64,000 nt of DNA from Agaricus subrufescens (lineage: Eukaryota; Basidiomycota; Agaricomycetes; Agaricales; Agaricaceae). This document shows, piece after piece, positions 10,957 through 23,385 of the stretch; position 1 is the first letter of the stretch; each line of letters opens with the position of its first letter. The notes under the pieces are model-generated. The model searched no databases, was not told the origin of the DNA, and worked only from the letters and a program-made list of their open reading frames with translations. The stretch lies in the NCBI GenBank assembly GCA_029945375.1, contig CM057059.1, positions 806,001-870,000 on the forward strand, in the 5' to 3' direction. The translations under genes were made by a program, and so were the position numbers.

Positions 10957-13911
10957 CTTCGAATACCCGTGGTACGTACGTCTTCAGTAGATCCTCGGTT
11001 ATGTCTGCGGTATCAGCACACGTTCAGCACCCTACGCGAGAGCAAGAAGCCAGCTCTAACATTGTCATTGGATATCTAAAATTTAATATTCCCGGGTACC
11101 AAAAAAAACCTCCCACATGTGCGTATCTGATGCGGGACACACTCGAGATAATCTAGAAAAATGTGCCAGTGAATACGGCTGGTCCATGAATCTCAACTTG
11201 CATATCAGACGGAGTCGCCGTCGAATGTCCGACGGTGCATGACTCATCCCTCTAAGAAAAAGGTTGCTCTGTCACCGGAAAGCCGTAATTAGTGCCGCAT
11301 GGATTGCACAGCCTTTTCTCCGGTTTGGCCCCAAACTCAATAACAAAACCCGCTTTGTTTTCCATGACTTACCTTTTTGGGGCTACCAAATCGCCGACCC
11401 CAAAAGTATCCTTTCCCTCACTGTTAGGCGTCTGGAGATGGTCAATTCATGCCTATCAACTCGAATTCTCAGATTACCAACCTCGTAGTAAGCTTGAATG
11501 CCTCCTATAGAGTTCTTGAGATCCTGTTCGCTTCATTGCCAGCCACAGGCACTGTCACGAGTCCTTTGAAGAATCGTTCTTTACGCCACCGTTTGATTTC
11601 ATATATGGATGCTAGTGTGCAAGTGCTATTGAACAGGCACCGTGTCTCTCTCTCGCTCTGACTTGAGACTCCCAACAAACTGGACCCGGGTAACACTATA
11701 TCGCACAATAACTTTCGGATATCCAGAACCAGGCCCCTAATTGATGTCTGAATTCCGACCAAGTCTATCAACTCCTATCATCATCAGTATTCTCCGACAC
11801 AATGTACTGAAGAATCGGCATGACGACGGTACCTTTCGCTTCGGCAGTAGAGGCATGGAATGTCGGGAGTACAGTGCTCATCTACCAATCCCACCCACCT
11901 TTGATGGGTATGCTAATAGCACGAGTTAGATAAATATAGCTCGTGAGTGCCACTGATTTGTCTTATCCATCTTGGAGGCAGGTTCTACGCAATCTTTGCA
12001 CAGCTGTCTGTCCTATTGTCGGCGACGCGCGGTCATTTTAGCTTCGCCCCGAGTACAACGATCATCAGCATCCAACTTCATACGGTCCCGCAATTGAAAT
12101 GCAGCGAATTCAAACAACATACAATTGTTTGTTTGTCCCAGCATTGGTCCCAACAGCTGTCCATATCATTAATGACATGGAATGATAACAGGCAAAAGTC
12201 GAGAAAAAGCTCCGGTCGGAGTCCTGCGGTCCGATGATACTAACGGGACAACGAAAACCGCTAAGATCTTTTCTTGACACGTCTGTCACTTCCCCAATGG
12301 CAGAAACCAAATTTGTCTCTATCCCTTTTGTCTCCATCCCTCAAGGCTCCACGATATATTCAACGAGCGAATGGTCGCCTGTATACTAATAGTTTGTATA
12401 AGTATGCGTGGAGACCGCGTTGTGGGTACAAAAAGGGCAACTTAAATTACGGTGTATTCAGTTGATATACACCAATCAACACTTGAAAACGTTGCTCGTA
12501 TTCGCATCGGTCAAAATAGTGTTTGTGACATACCTAATCCTTCTCACAGCCCTGACTTGTAATAAACTTCGTACACGTTTAGCTAAACGATCGTGCTTAA
12601 ACTTACCAAATATGGTCTGGTAAAGAAGTGCTTACTAGGTTATCCAGCTAGAAGTCACCAGGTTCTATTGAAGATAAATTTATAAAACACAAGAACGATT
12701 TGACGCCGTTTCTTCCTATGTCGTTCCATAGAACGAGGGAAGGAATAAGCGAGGTCAAGAAGCAGTGGGAATGCACTCCTTCTACAGCCCTGAAGCGCAT
12801 AAGGAAGATGGCCGTGCGTAGGGCACACACGGATCTGTCACTGGTATCAAAAGAAGTAAGACACCATGCATTTGATTCCTCAGAATATGAACACTTGATG
12901 ACTGAATATTCCATGAGAACCGGTTCCCGTAGAAGCAAATGCGATGATCATGGGGGCAGCATGAGGCTGCAATTGGTCCACTTATGGTTTCGTGGCCTTC
13001 TACCCAAGCTGAGTAAAGTCAAAGTCTGAATTACAAGGACATTTTGCCGTAACGAATGAAAAAAATATCCTAGATAAAGCGGTGGCCGTCTGACCCGCAG
13101 ACAAATAAGGTAAATGCTTTTTGCGGATCTTGAACGTTGAACCTTACAGTTCGTCCGCCGATGCATAAGTACTAGAAGTATGCTAGAGTTGCGGACTTTG
13201 AAATGGGAGTGTCATAAATCTAAGCCTAATCCCTACAGGAGACGTCGAAGGCGAGGTACAATATGGGTGATTCGAGACGACGAGTCTCACTAGTATTCTA
13301 CTAGTATGGATCCCGCCGGCGGGAAAGGGCCTAAGAATTAGGAATGCTCGCCCCCCCACGGACCCCGTTCGCACACTTGACGCGCTGGTAAGCAAATCAT
13401 TCCTTACCTCTTCCGACTTCTGGTTAGACCCGCTCGTCAAGGAACCGCGGCAGATTCTCCGTGAAAATCGCTGAATAGTTGTTGAGTCGACTTGATTGAG
13501 TCGCTAGCCGAGCTTCGCGATGGCGGCTACATCTTTTGATTGACTAGTAGTACGTTGGAGCGTTTTACACGGGCCTAGACACCACCAGGTGATTTCACAA
13601 ATGCCATGTGTGCGCTAGTCAACTCAATCCTAGTCCACAAGATAGATTAAGAGGTCTGAAATGACCGTTTTACTTACCCGTTTTATGAATTACTGCGCTG
13701 ATAGGTAAGAGAACGCGTATGGGCGATTGAGGGTGTCCGGCACGTTGTTACTCAGTGACTCGCGTTGTAATCGGATACTTGGTGTTGTGGGGATAATGGG
13801 ACGCCCAACAAAGCAAGCCTGCAGCTTGCCTATTATGTCAGCATTACCAGATTTGTAAGCGAAACTCTGAGGAACCCAGCTCGACCGAATACCTTGCCGC
13901 CAAACGATATC
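10957..13911. other. 2.95 kb gene-free region
   Basis: Longest stretch without a recognisable gene, between two outward-facing genes (bZIP on minus, CWC24 on plus), so it must hold both promoters. Small open frames at 11264-11771, 12110-12465 and 12648-13029 overlap on both strands and encode nothing recognised. An inverted repeat near 11370-11403 (ttttggggct ... gaccccaaaa) could form a hairpin. No terminal repeats or transposase remnants were found by eye. Confidence 0.5.
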
Positions 13912-15029
<1,118 letters not shown>

Positions 15030-16136
15030 TTCTATTCTTAACATGGATGATACCGGGATTTAGGTCCTCGTGTATGACACCGGGGTGAAAGGTCCTCCCA
15101 TGTTTTTTTTTTCTCCGGCGGCGCCGTCTACCTCCTCACCGACCAATCTAGTCGGCATGCGCCACTCACACACTCGGTTTGAGATGCCCGAGCACATGTT
15201 GCCGCGGAGACTCGAGCAAAGACTGGTGTTGGCCTTGTGTATGTGATTTGCGAAAAAGCTCAACAGTGTTAATGAGATGTTGCAATCACCAAAATAGCCC
15301 GAAATTAGCGTGATGTATAGAGATAGAATATACTTTGTTTTATAGAGATTGTCTGCTGTTCTTTTTTTTCTGTTCGGGCTAAAGGATTATATGAAATTCC
15401 AATCGATCACGATTGGTCAGGGCAATCGTCTACCCGTTTATTGAACACTGGCAGTCCAAGTGGACTTGTCCGAGTTTGGCATATCAGCGCCCCTACCCAA
15501 ATCTCACATGATAAAATGAACCCTGCCCATCGGGGGAATGGAAGTTCTCAAAACAGTGGACCATACAGACTAGGGATCCTCGCGATTTGATAGGTTCGAA
15601 CAACTTTTGATGTTGTCGAACCAAAGAAAGGCATAGCTAGAGCCGTATAATCCGCTTTGTGAGTTCTTTATTGCCAAATCATTCCGGCGTTCAATTCACT
15701 CCCAACTTCTATACACCTTGAAGGGGGAATCTTGATCAAATTTAATTCCCGCCCGGGGTGAACGCAAGCTGCCGCATGTCGTGTTTTTTGTCTATATTTG
15801 TCTCTTATTCGGCTCGGCTAGAATGACGACTGTCGAGTCGAACTTGACCCCATGCCACGTAAAAGTGTATTAGCCGAATAGGCGAGGAGATAGTGAATAG
15901 CTCTAGCTGAAGGGTGAAATGTTCTACTACGCAGCCGGTAAGAAAGGGGGAATGGGAGGTAAAACTCCCAGGGACATCACACAGCTGTGTAGGGAACTCG
16001 GAGATATGAGTTATACGGGTATAGGACAAGAAGTAGGAGTGCAAGATGACTGCGTCATTTCGTGGAAAACGGTCAGAAGGGTTCGGCTATTCCTCGAAAA
16101 GCTAGAACTCACCACGCAACGGCTAGCGCGAGAAAG
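15030..16136. other. 1.1 kb intergenic region between convergent genes
   Basis: Lies between the 3' ends of the CWC24 and C2H2 genes. Open frames at 15805-16302 are shadows without domains. A run of nine or more T at about 15103 and another near 15362 are the only low-complexity tracts. Nothing else seen. Confidence 0.5.
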
Positions 16137-17048
16137 TCATTGGGGCATCTCGTCACAACCATTATCAAGGTGTCTTTTGAGAGAATCAGCTCTGAAAAAA
16201 AGTTTAATCAACAGGTGTACTTATGGACATCCAAAACCACGGAACTTACCTGCTAAATTCTTTTTCACAGTAACGACAGCGATGGATTACTGGTGTGGGT
16301 AGGTGTTGCGTTTCGTGATGTCGTTTCCTATCGTGAGATCTGGAGAAGGTCTTTCCGCACTTCTCACAGGGAAACCTTTCCCCAGGCGGTGATGTCGCCA
16401 AAATAGGTGACGTCGCTGCTCCCGAGGCAGTACGAGGGCGCGCGGTAGAGATACGTGAAGGTCGTGGTGCTTGTTGTGTTTGTGGAACCATTGGAACAGC
16501 ACCATGAAACTGATTCCCGCCGGGTCCATAGTGGTTAGACATGGTCGAAGACTGGGATGGCATCGCTTGTGGATAGTTTGAATATGAATGAGCCATCTCA
16601 GTGGGTGTCGGAATAAAGTGAGTTGGCGCTGTTGGGGAGCGATTTTCGACCGGACTACCAGAGTATTGATTCTGATAATACTCTTGGTTGGTGTATGGTT
16701 GCTGAACCGAGGAGGAGGAATTCAACATTCCTGAAGGGGAGTAGTATTCTCGGCTGGAGGAACTGCCTGAATAACGTTGTGATTGAGGACCAGGTGTCAT
16801 GCTGCGGTAATACGGGTGGGAGGTGGATGCTAAGGCAGGCTAAGAAATGGAACTAAACCAAAGGTACCTCAGAATTACGAACCACTCTGGGGTTGAGCCG
16901 AGGAGGTATAATATTGCGGAGGTTGTTGTGGGTAGTCGTACGATGCGTATGTTGAAGCTGACGCGTAGTTGCTGGAATCATAATGTTGGCCGGTCGGGAG
17001 GTGGCCGTTTTGGTCGTTATAGTAGGAGCGCGGGTCACGATTTTGCAT
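16137..17048 (-). CDS. C2H2 zinc-finger protein with Tyr/Gln/Ser-rich N-terminus
   Basis: Probable DNA-binding regulator of 266 residues. Three exons join in phase: 16883-17048, 16250-16829, 16137-16191. The first finger is FPCEKCGKTFSRSHDRKRHH. The second, HRCRYCEKEFSR, is cut by a GTAAGT...TTTCAG intron and is completed in the last exon by ADSLKRHLDNGCDEMPQ, with Cys replacing the last His (C2HC form). The N-terminal 170 residues are rich in Tyr, Gln, Ser and Pro, fitting an activation-type disordered region. The ATG at 17048 opens MQNRDPRSYYNDQNG. It lies divergent to PPG1 with a long 1.3 kb upstream region. Target genes cannot be inferred. Confidence 0.85.
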
Positions 17049-18364
17049 GGTAAGGAAGAGGAAGTGGCGGTATGTGAGGAAGCCACCGGAGAAGAGGATA
17101 GCGGGATCAAGCTAGGGGAGAGTATCCTTGGCCTTTAATAGGGCGGAACCGTTTAGATGTCATAGGCAGAGTTGGTAATATAGATCCCTTCGGACACCTG
17201 ACATTCACGAATTAGATCATCTTTTAGGTGTTTCGATCCTGGATCCCGAACGACGGAAGGGTCCGTAGCCGCTATCTACGGTTGCGCATCAGCCGATTAA
17301 GCGGAACCTATGTAGACAATGAAATGAACGCAAGTACTCCACGAAATGAGGAGCCCAAAAGAGTTTCTCCATTCACTTGCGTCGAAAACAGTGAAGGAAA
17401 TGCCATCCCTTGTAGGACACCACTGCAAGCCGGTGGTTTGGCTGGAGTTTCATCATGGGAACCGAGCTCTAGAAGTTTGCGATGTAATTCGGATGCCAGA
17501 GTTAAAAGACGAATCTACAGATGTGCCTGCTTGAAGAATTGAGATTCGGTTGGATATAATCGAGAACAAGTCGAACCGAAAAAGGTTAGTGTGATGACCC
17601 CATGCCAAACGTGCCATAATGTCGGGATAATCACGTATGGGGGTAAGGCGACTGGGTCTGGGGTGCGCGTTTGCGCAAGGTTGGCCTGGAATGCATCATG
17701 AAAAGACGGTATCCACCACTCAATGCAAAGCTACCAAAAGCGGACTCTGCCTGCTGTATGGGTGCGGGATCTGGCGTCCAGGACGCTTGGGAAGGAGTTG
17801 TGGTTGCGGTTGGCGGGGAAAACGCTCGCAGCTCATAGATCCTTCGCAGATCGAGGTCCCCATCGGACGCCCTATTGACGTCCAGCCAAACGGGCCGAAC
17901 CTGAATCTCTGCGCTGGGAACTAACTTAGTGGTAAAATTTTGGAGATGAACCGAGATTTCGAAGGCAGAGGCTAATAAAAATAGGCCCGATTTCGAGAAA
18001 GACGTCGCGGTGAGTGCGAGTTCTCTCCTTCTCGCGACAAAAGCGAGGGCGTGATTCGGGACGTACAAATTTCATCGGTGTTGGGCTGAAATTAATCTGA
18101 ATGACAGGCCAAATAGGCAACTAAGTCAGAAGGCTATTTGGGGATCTGACAGGCCGGCCAGCTAGGCCAGCCAGGATCCTGATTCTCCTCCCGACGTTCC
18201 CCGCCGAGGCCGAGGTCGTCATCCGATGCAGATCAGAGGCTCGCGCGTCGTGGCTGGGCGCGAGGCGGACGCAGAAAGCTGGACACCGTTCCCAACCGCG
18301 TCGAAAGGCCGCCAAACAGCGCCAAACACGCGATCACCACCCCTTCGCCTGATCGCTCTCTCTA
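17049..18364. other. 1.3 kb intergenic region between divergent genes
   Basis: Must contain promoters of the minus-strand C2H2 gene and plus-strand PPG1. The half nearest PPG1 (about 17640-18360) is GC-rich and leaves a 145-codon minus-strand frame (17631-18068) that begins at TTG, not ATG, and matches nothing I know. No gene called. Confidence 0.45.
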
Positions 18365-19666
18365 ATGGCTCCGTTTGATCTCGACGCCTGCATCGAGCAG
18401 CTCCTCCGAAAACAGCTCCTTCACGAGGCCCTCCTCCGCGAAATATGCGAGAAGACAAAGGAGGTCCTCATGCGCGAATCCAACGTCGTCCATGTCAACG
18501 CACCCGTCACCGTCGTCGGTGACATCCATGGGTGAGTCAGAGCACTCTCGCTCTCCATCCACGCTCAGTGTCCGTCAAGCCAGTTCTACGACCTGATAGA
18601 AATATTCCGCATCGGGGGCTACGCTCCAAACACCAACTATCTTTTCCTTGGTGTGTCGTGCTGCGTCTTCACCGCAACCCAAACTCATGTTTCCGCAGGT
18701 GATTACGTTGACCGGGGACTTTTCAGCGTTGAAACAATCTCCCTGTTGACATGTCTCAAACTCAGATATCCCAGCCGCGTCCAGCTCATTCGAGGCAACC
18801 ATGAGTCACGAGCGGTGACGCAGGTAATTCCTCCCGGTCCCTACTCCATGCATTTAACTCAACACCGCCAGACCTACGGCTTCTACACCGAATGTGTACG
18901 AAAATACGGCTCCTCCCATGTCTGGACATACTTTACAGACATGTTTGACTTCCTGACTCTGTCTGTCGTAATTGACGATCGAATATTTTGTGTACATGGA
19001 GGTTTGCATGCATTCTTCTTCCCCCTCCTTACCCCAAACTAACTACCGACCCTGCAGGTCTCTCACCTTCAATACATTCCATTGATCAGATTAAGGTTGT
19101 TGATCGGTTTCGAGGTAGGTTGTCCGGCCGCCACTCTTCTGCAGGATATTCACCCTTCAGCCAGAAATACCACACGAGGGTCCTATGGCTGATCTTGTTT
19201 GGTCAGACCCTGACCCCGAAAAAGAGGATTTTGCCATTTCTCCACGGTATGCTTCTTTTGCGCTTTTCCCTGCACCTCTTCGGCTCATTTGATCTCGCAG
19301 TGGCGCTGGATACACCTTTGGATCTGGTGTCGTCCATAAATTCTTAGACCAAAATGGGATGTCGCACATCCTTCGCGCACATCAACTATGCATGGAAGGT
19401 TATTCATCTCTATTTGACAAGCATCTCTCCACCGTATGGTCGGCCCCAAATTACTGCTACCGCTGTGGAAACTCCGCCAGTATCCTGGAGATTCGCCCCG
19501 GAGAACCCATGTTCTTCAACGTGTTCGAAGCCGCGCCTGAAAACGAAAGGGACGGACCGAACCAGCAAAATGCCCAAAACGCAAGCGGAAAGGTAACAAC
19601 CATCGCGCTTTATCCTCCTATCACTCTGGCTCAATTACCATTCAGCTTCCAGAATACTTCCTTTGA
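18365..19666 (+). CDS. ppg1: PP2A-like Ser/Thr protein phosphatase catalytic subunit PPG1
   Basis: Metal-dependent phosphatase; yeast Ppg1 acts in glycogen accumulation and with the Far complex in ER-phagy and mitophagy control. Eight exons give 314 residues starting [14 protein letters not shown]. All PPP motifs are seen: GDIHGQF, GDYVDRG, RGNHESR, then [11 protein letters not shown] near the end. Assignment to PPG1 rather than PP2A, PP4 or PP6 rests on [48 protein letters not shown] and [10 protein letters not shown], together with a longer C-terminus ([20 protein letters not shown]). The last 7-codon exon encodes LPEYFL, retaining the Tyr-Phe-Leu tail that is carboxymethylated in PP2A-family enzymes. 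Confidence 0.94.
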
Positions 19667-19938
19667 TTACTGCCTCACGCGACACTCCAAATACCAATAA
19701 CTGCATGTAATAGTATATACTACTATGACGGCTTTGAGCCTCAATGCCCGTTAAATCTAGAAGCAATGAAATAATTATTGCACGATCAAAAGAATCATTC
19801 TGATTCAATCCTAATCAACACAATCTCAGTCGGCCGGCAACTCTCCGGGCAATAAACAGGGGGGTATAGGGTATGACTAGGGGCAAACAATGATCATACA
19901 TCATATGATGTACGAAAAGCCGAGGAAAGAGAAGCTCT

Positions 19939-21697
19939 CTAGCGAGGGAAGATCCTTGGTGAGCGCAGAAGTCCTCGACGTAGGCAGAGATTAACGATAA
20001 GAGCAAGAGCTGCGACAACAGCCCCTACTTTAATCTGAGCTTGCCAACGCTGCCAGAATAACCTGGCTAATGTACGTGCTAGGTCTCTTTTTCTACGGCG
20101 GCCGTAGTGTAATCGTGGAGATCCAGCACTGGCGGCGATGGGATAACCATAAAATGGGTTCAAACCAGAAGTCGGAGATATCGAGGGGACGTAACCAGTT
20201 GTTGGTTGATGAGGAATGTCTTCTATGACACTTGTAGTAGAAGAGTCAGGCTGGGTTCTTCTTGCCGGTCGCAATGGATCGTCCAAATCACTCAAAAAAG
20301 GTAGAGTCCCGCCATAGTCTGTGATGAGCTGGGTCAGTTGTTTTATTAGGATCCCAGATAGACTCCTTTCTTACCCTTTGGCAAGGCAGCCGGTGTCATG
20401 ACAGACACTAAATCTGTTTGCGTCGGGAAAAATATTCGAGAAGGTGCAGACTCGGGTAAGATACGTCTAAAAACATAAGTGAGCGTGAGACGGCAGTGAT
20501 CAAATAGCCACCGACCGTGCAATACTCCAAAGCCCAGAATAAGCCCATGAGTAATTGATCATAAAGACTACGTTCATCAGTCAAATAGTAGCCTTTTTTT
20601 TCATAGAATATTGATGTACCTCCAGCAAGCATGCCCGGGAATCGTGGAACGACTTCGCGAACCGTCCATGTCAGAACGTCAACGCTCTGTGTGACAGGAA
20701 GTGAAAAACTCGGGCTGCGATAAGGTAGAGGGTAATAGCTTACGACTGACTGGAGCGACAATTTCGCCAAGTCCAATAAAATGATATATTGCAGTACAGG
20801 CTCGTCTTCTGGTGCTCCTCTGCCAGAAATACTCTTTAGATGAAGTCGAAGCCGTTCAAATACTTGGAGGATGTGGGATTTGACTACTTCAGGGCCCTCA
20901 TTGACGAATTCGACTTCAATTACGAGGATGGGTCGGCCTAATGGGTCACGTATATGTTCCGGAAGACAGTGCACCACAGCCGGTAACTGAAAGTCCCGAT
21001 TCGTGCTCCAGAGATGTTGTATACGCCAGACCAAGGTTTTACGAATAGACTCGAGAGCAAATGACCTCGTGAATTTGTTACGCTGCCAAAAAAACGCTCT
21101 TGTCATAAAAAGCGCCTGTCAGGAGCACCTCCAAAAGTGACTTACGCGAGCTATTCGGAACATGGAATCTGGTGGATTAGATTCGGGGAGAGCAGACGTG
21201 AATAACCTTTGTCTAGAGTAAAGCCTCGAGGAAAGAGACAGTACCTGTATCTTTTAACCATTCCTCTGCCCATTCCGTGGCGTCCGGGCCCAGTTCGAGT
21301 TCATCAACGACAGAAGGAAGGATATCCCGGATCAGGGTGGTTTGCAAGTCCAGAACATGATCAATATTCTCGTAATAGGATAGAAGCAGGCGCTTAGAAT
21401 TGGTTTGCAGGGTATTTCTGATATCCATGCCCTGCGAAAGCCGTCGAAATCGTGGAAGGGGGAGAGGTACCTGCAAGTCGTAGCATGAGGCGTCCACGGT
21501 GGGCGGTCCGAAAACGGCTGAGCGTTCGCGAACCTGCTTATATGAACTTTCCCACGATCATCAGCACAGAGCTTGTTCCAGGATTCTTTGATGAATGTTA
21601 ATGCAGTCTGTACCGTTTCCCCTATGTATTCTGTCCAATAAATTTCCCATTGCTGTCGTCTGTCATCTGTCGGAGTGTTTACTCGCGTCGCTTCCAT
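19939..21697 (-). CDS. CRAL-TRIO (SEC14-like) lipid-binding protein with C-terminal membrane anchor
   Basis: Putative phospholipid/small-lipophile transfer protein. Eight exons join in phase to 442 residues. An N-terminal helical region (TLIRDILPSVVDELELGPDA, then EEWLKDTDSMFRIAR) leads to FALESIRKTLVWRIQHLW, typical of the CRAL-TRIO N-lobe. The lipid-binding lobe includes HCLPEHIRDPLGRPILVIEV, LLDLAKLSLQSV, FPGMLAGVFMINYSWAYSGL, WSIARRILPESAPSRIFFPT and LPKDYGGTLPFL. After a Ser/Pro linker, a basic stretch (YGRRRKRDLARTLARLFWQR) precedes a single hydrophobic helix (VGAVVAALALIVNLC) near the C-terminus, suggesting tail anchoring; yeast Sec14 lacks this. The start at 21697 and the first intron are the least certain parts. 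Confidence 0.85.
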
Positions 21698-23385
21698 ATA
21701 GCTTCCACCGCCACGAAATGGAGTTGCAGCGCTTTACATACGGCATGCTGGCCACACCCCGGTATCATCGAGATTAGCCAGGAACCTTACGAACGAGCAC
21801 AGAGATACATCGAGTTACGATTACATATACATACATTCTTCGGTTCACCGTGTGCTCGACGCACGAGACGGTAATTTGGTATGAATCGCTGGTTGACGCA
21901 GGTTCGATACAGCACTTACTCTCCAAACGCGTAAAGCGGAATTAAATACGAACGCTAACAAAGAAGTTGTGATAGCCAAAGCTGCGGTGCCGGAAAGCGA
22001 ATAAACGAACTAAACCAATTGCAGGGATTCAATAGCATTTCGATCTCCTTTTGAGTCCGCGGGAGAAAACGTGCCAAAATGCCAGTTCTGGGGCTAGGTG
22101 GCCTAAGAGGTCCGTCAGTGGATCTTGATCGATTCGCAGTACTCCGTCTCTTTCTCTGTTTCTGGACCAGAGTCGCTACATTGAGTGGATGTCAGGGCTG
22201 GATAAACCGCGAATCGCGAGAGTATGGCTTGTATGCTTTGGTGATCCCACAGGAGGTCTTGGGAGTGACTTTGACATTTGCCTGCTTAGGTGACAGCGCT
22301 GATTCAACTGGTTCTGAAGCGCTCTTGGCTTCTAGGCGGTCAACGAGTCCCAGCAGCAAGAAAGCAAGTAGACAGTGGCTCACAATTCTGGCACTGACAT
22401 CTTCATATCCGTGGAGAAACGTGCTGAAGTCACTGGCTGAAAGGTGCGAGCTCTTTAGAGATTCAGTAACCAGAAATAGAAGTAGATGAATGCATGCAAT
22501 AGCTTCGAGGGTACGTTTGTGTACAAAGAATTGCTAGCTGTCGGATCACTTGCGCGGTCATAATGCCTACTAGTTGGGGGCTAGTATGAGAAAACCGAGG
22601 CGAAGTCTGGATGAGGATAGCTACGTGATTGAGAATGAACCAAGCCAGCAATATCATTACCTTTAGAGCAATAGCGGAGGATCTTGAGAGCGACTTCAAG
22701 AGTTTAGTGGAGTTGCGTACCATCGTTTCTACCCGCGAGGGAGACTCCCAGAGGGAATAATAACTATCTTTAGTCTAATAACAGGCTTCTAGGGTGAGGC
22801 GAGTTATCGGTGTCGAATATGAATGCGTGGATCTTGCGAGGGTCCAAGTGGGTGGTAGACACCTTGAAAGTACAGAGAAAAAATAGGATATCCGGCGCTA
22901 AGCAATATCTCCACGGGGGGAAACGATCGGATGCATTTTCGACACCCAATTAGGAGTGAGAGAATGCGTCGTCCTGGTAAGTGAGCTAGTAGCCATTAGT
23001 ATGGAGGATGATGCCAAAGATTCTGCAGAGAAATTACGTTTTCAGATAATCTCAGGGCGGCAGAATCTGTGAACCGGAGCAAGCTTGTTGAACGTTGAAC
23101 CCTAGGAATCCGGAGAAACGATTCAGGAAACGACTCGCCCAAGCACAAACCAACATAGAAACTTTATTGAACGGGCGTCGATGGCCCTGAAATGAAAGGA
23201 GAAAGCGTGGAGCACACGGGTATGCAAAAGCTTGTATCACCGCGATGAAACAGCTCCTTTGCCTTGCTGGAGCATGGATCCGTACCAGGTCGTCAAGCCC
23301 GAGTAGCCCGAGCCGCGAACATATATGAGATCACGTGTGCTTAAGCAAAGTTCTCCAATTTGACGGAAGACCGAGCTTTCCTGCT
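21698..23385. other. 1.7 kb region with at most one doubtful gene
   Basis: Between divergent CRAL-TRIO and RKM4 genes. Apart from the doubtful minus-strand ORF listed separately and an overlapping plus-strand frame at 22079-22489 with no domain, I see no coding signal. The last 300 bp presumably hold the RKM4 promoter. Confidence 0.45.
22192..22723 (-). CDS. doubtful small hypothetical membrane protein
   Basis: An ATG-initiated frame (22723 down to 22463, 86 codons) contains a hydrophobic helix (VMILLAWFILNHVAILI). A second minus-strand frame ending at 22192 holds another (SHCLLAFLLLGLV). They can be joined in phase by a GT...CAG intron ending at a TTTCAG near 22444, giving a protein with two hydrophobic segments. 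No family is recognised, the proposed intron boundaries are not unique, and an overlapping plus-strand frame exists. It may be non-coding. Confidence 0.25.

Noticed and set aside
12648..13029. Overlapping frames of about 96-109 codons on both strands
   Set aside because: Open on both strands at once, no domain, no intron logic; likely chance.
15919..16302. 127-codon plus-strand frame
   Set aside because: Antisense to the last exon of the C2H2 gene and its 3' UTR; no domain.
17631..18068. 145-codon minus-strand open frame upstream of PPG1
   Set aside because: Begins at TTG, lies in GC-rich intergenic sequence where long frames arise by chance, and matches no known protein.
22079..22489. 136-codon plus-strand frame
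   Set aside because: Overlaps a minus-strand candidate, has no domain, and no splice signals extend it.
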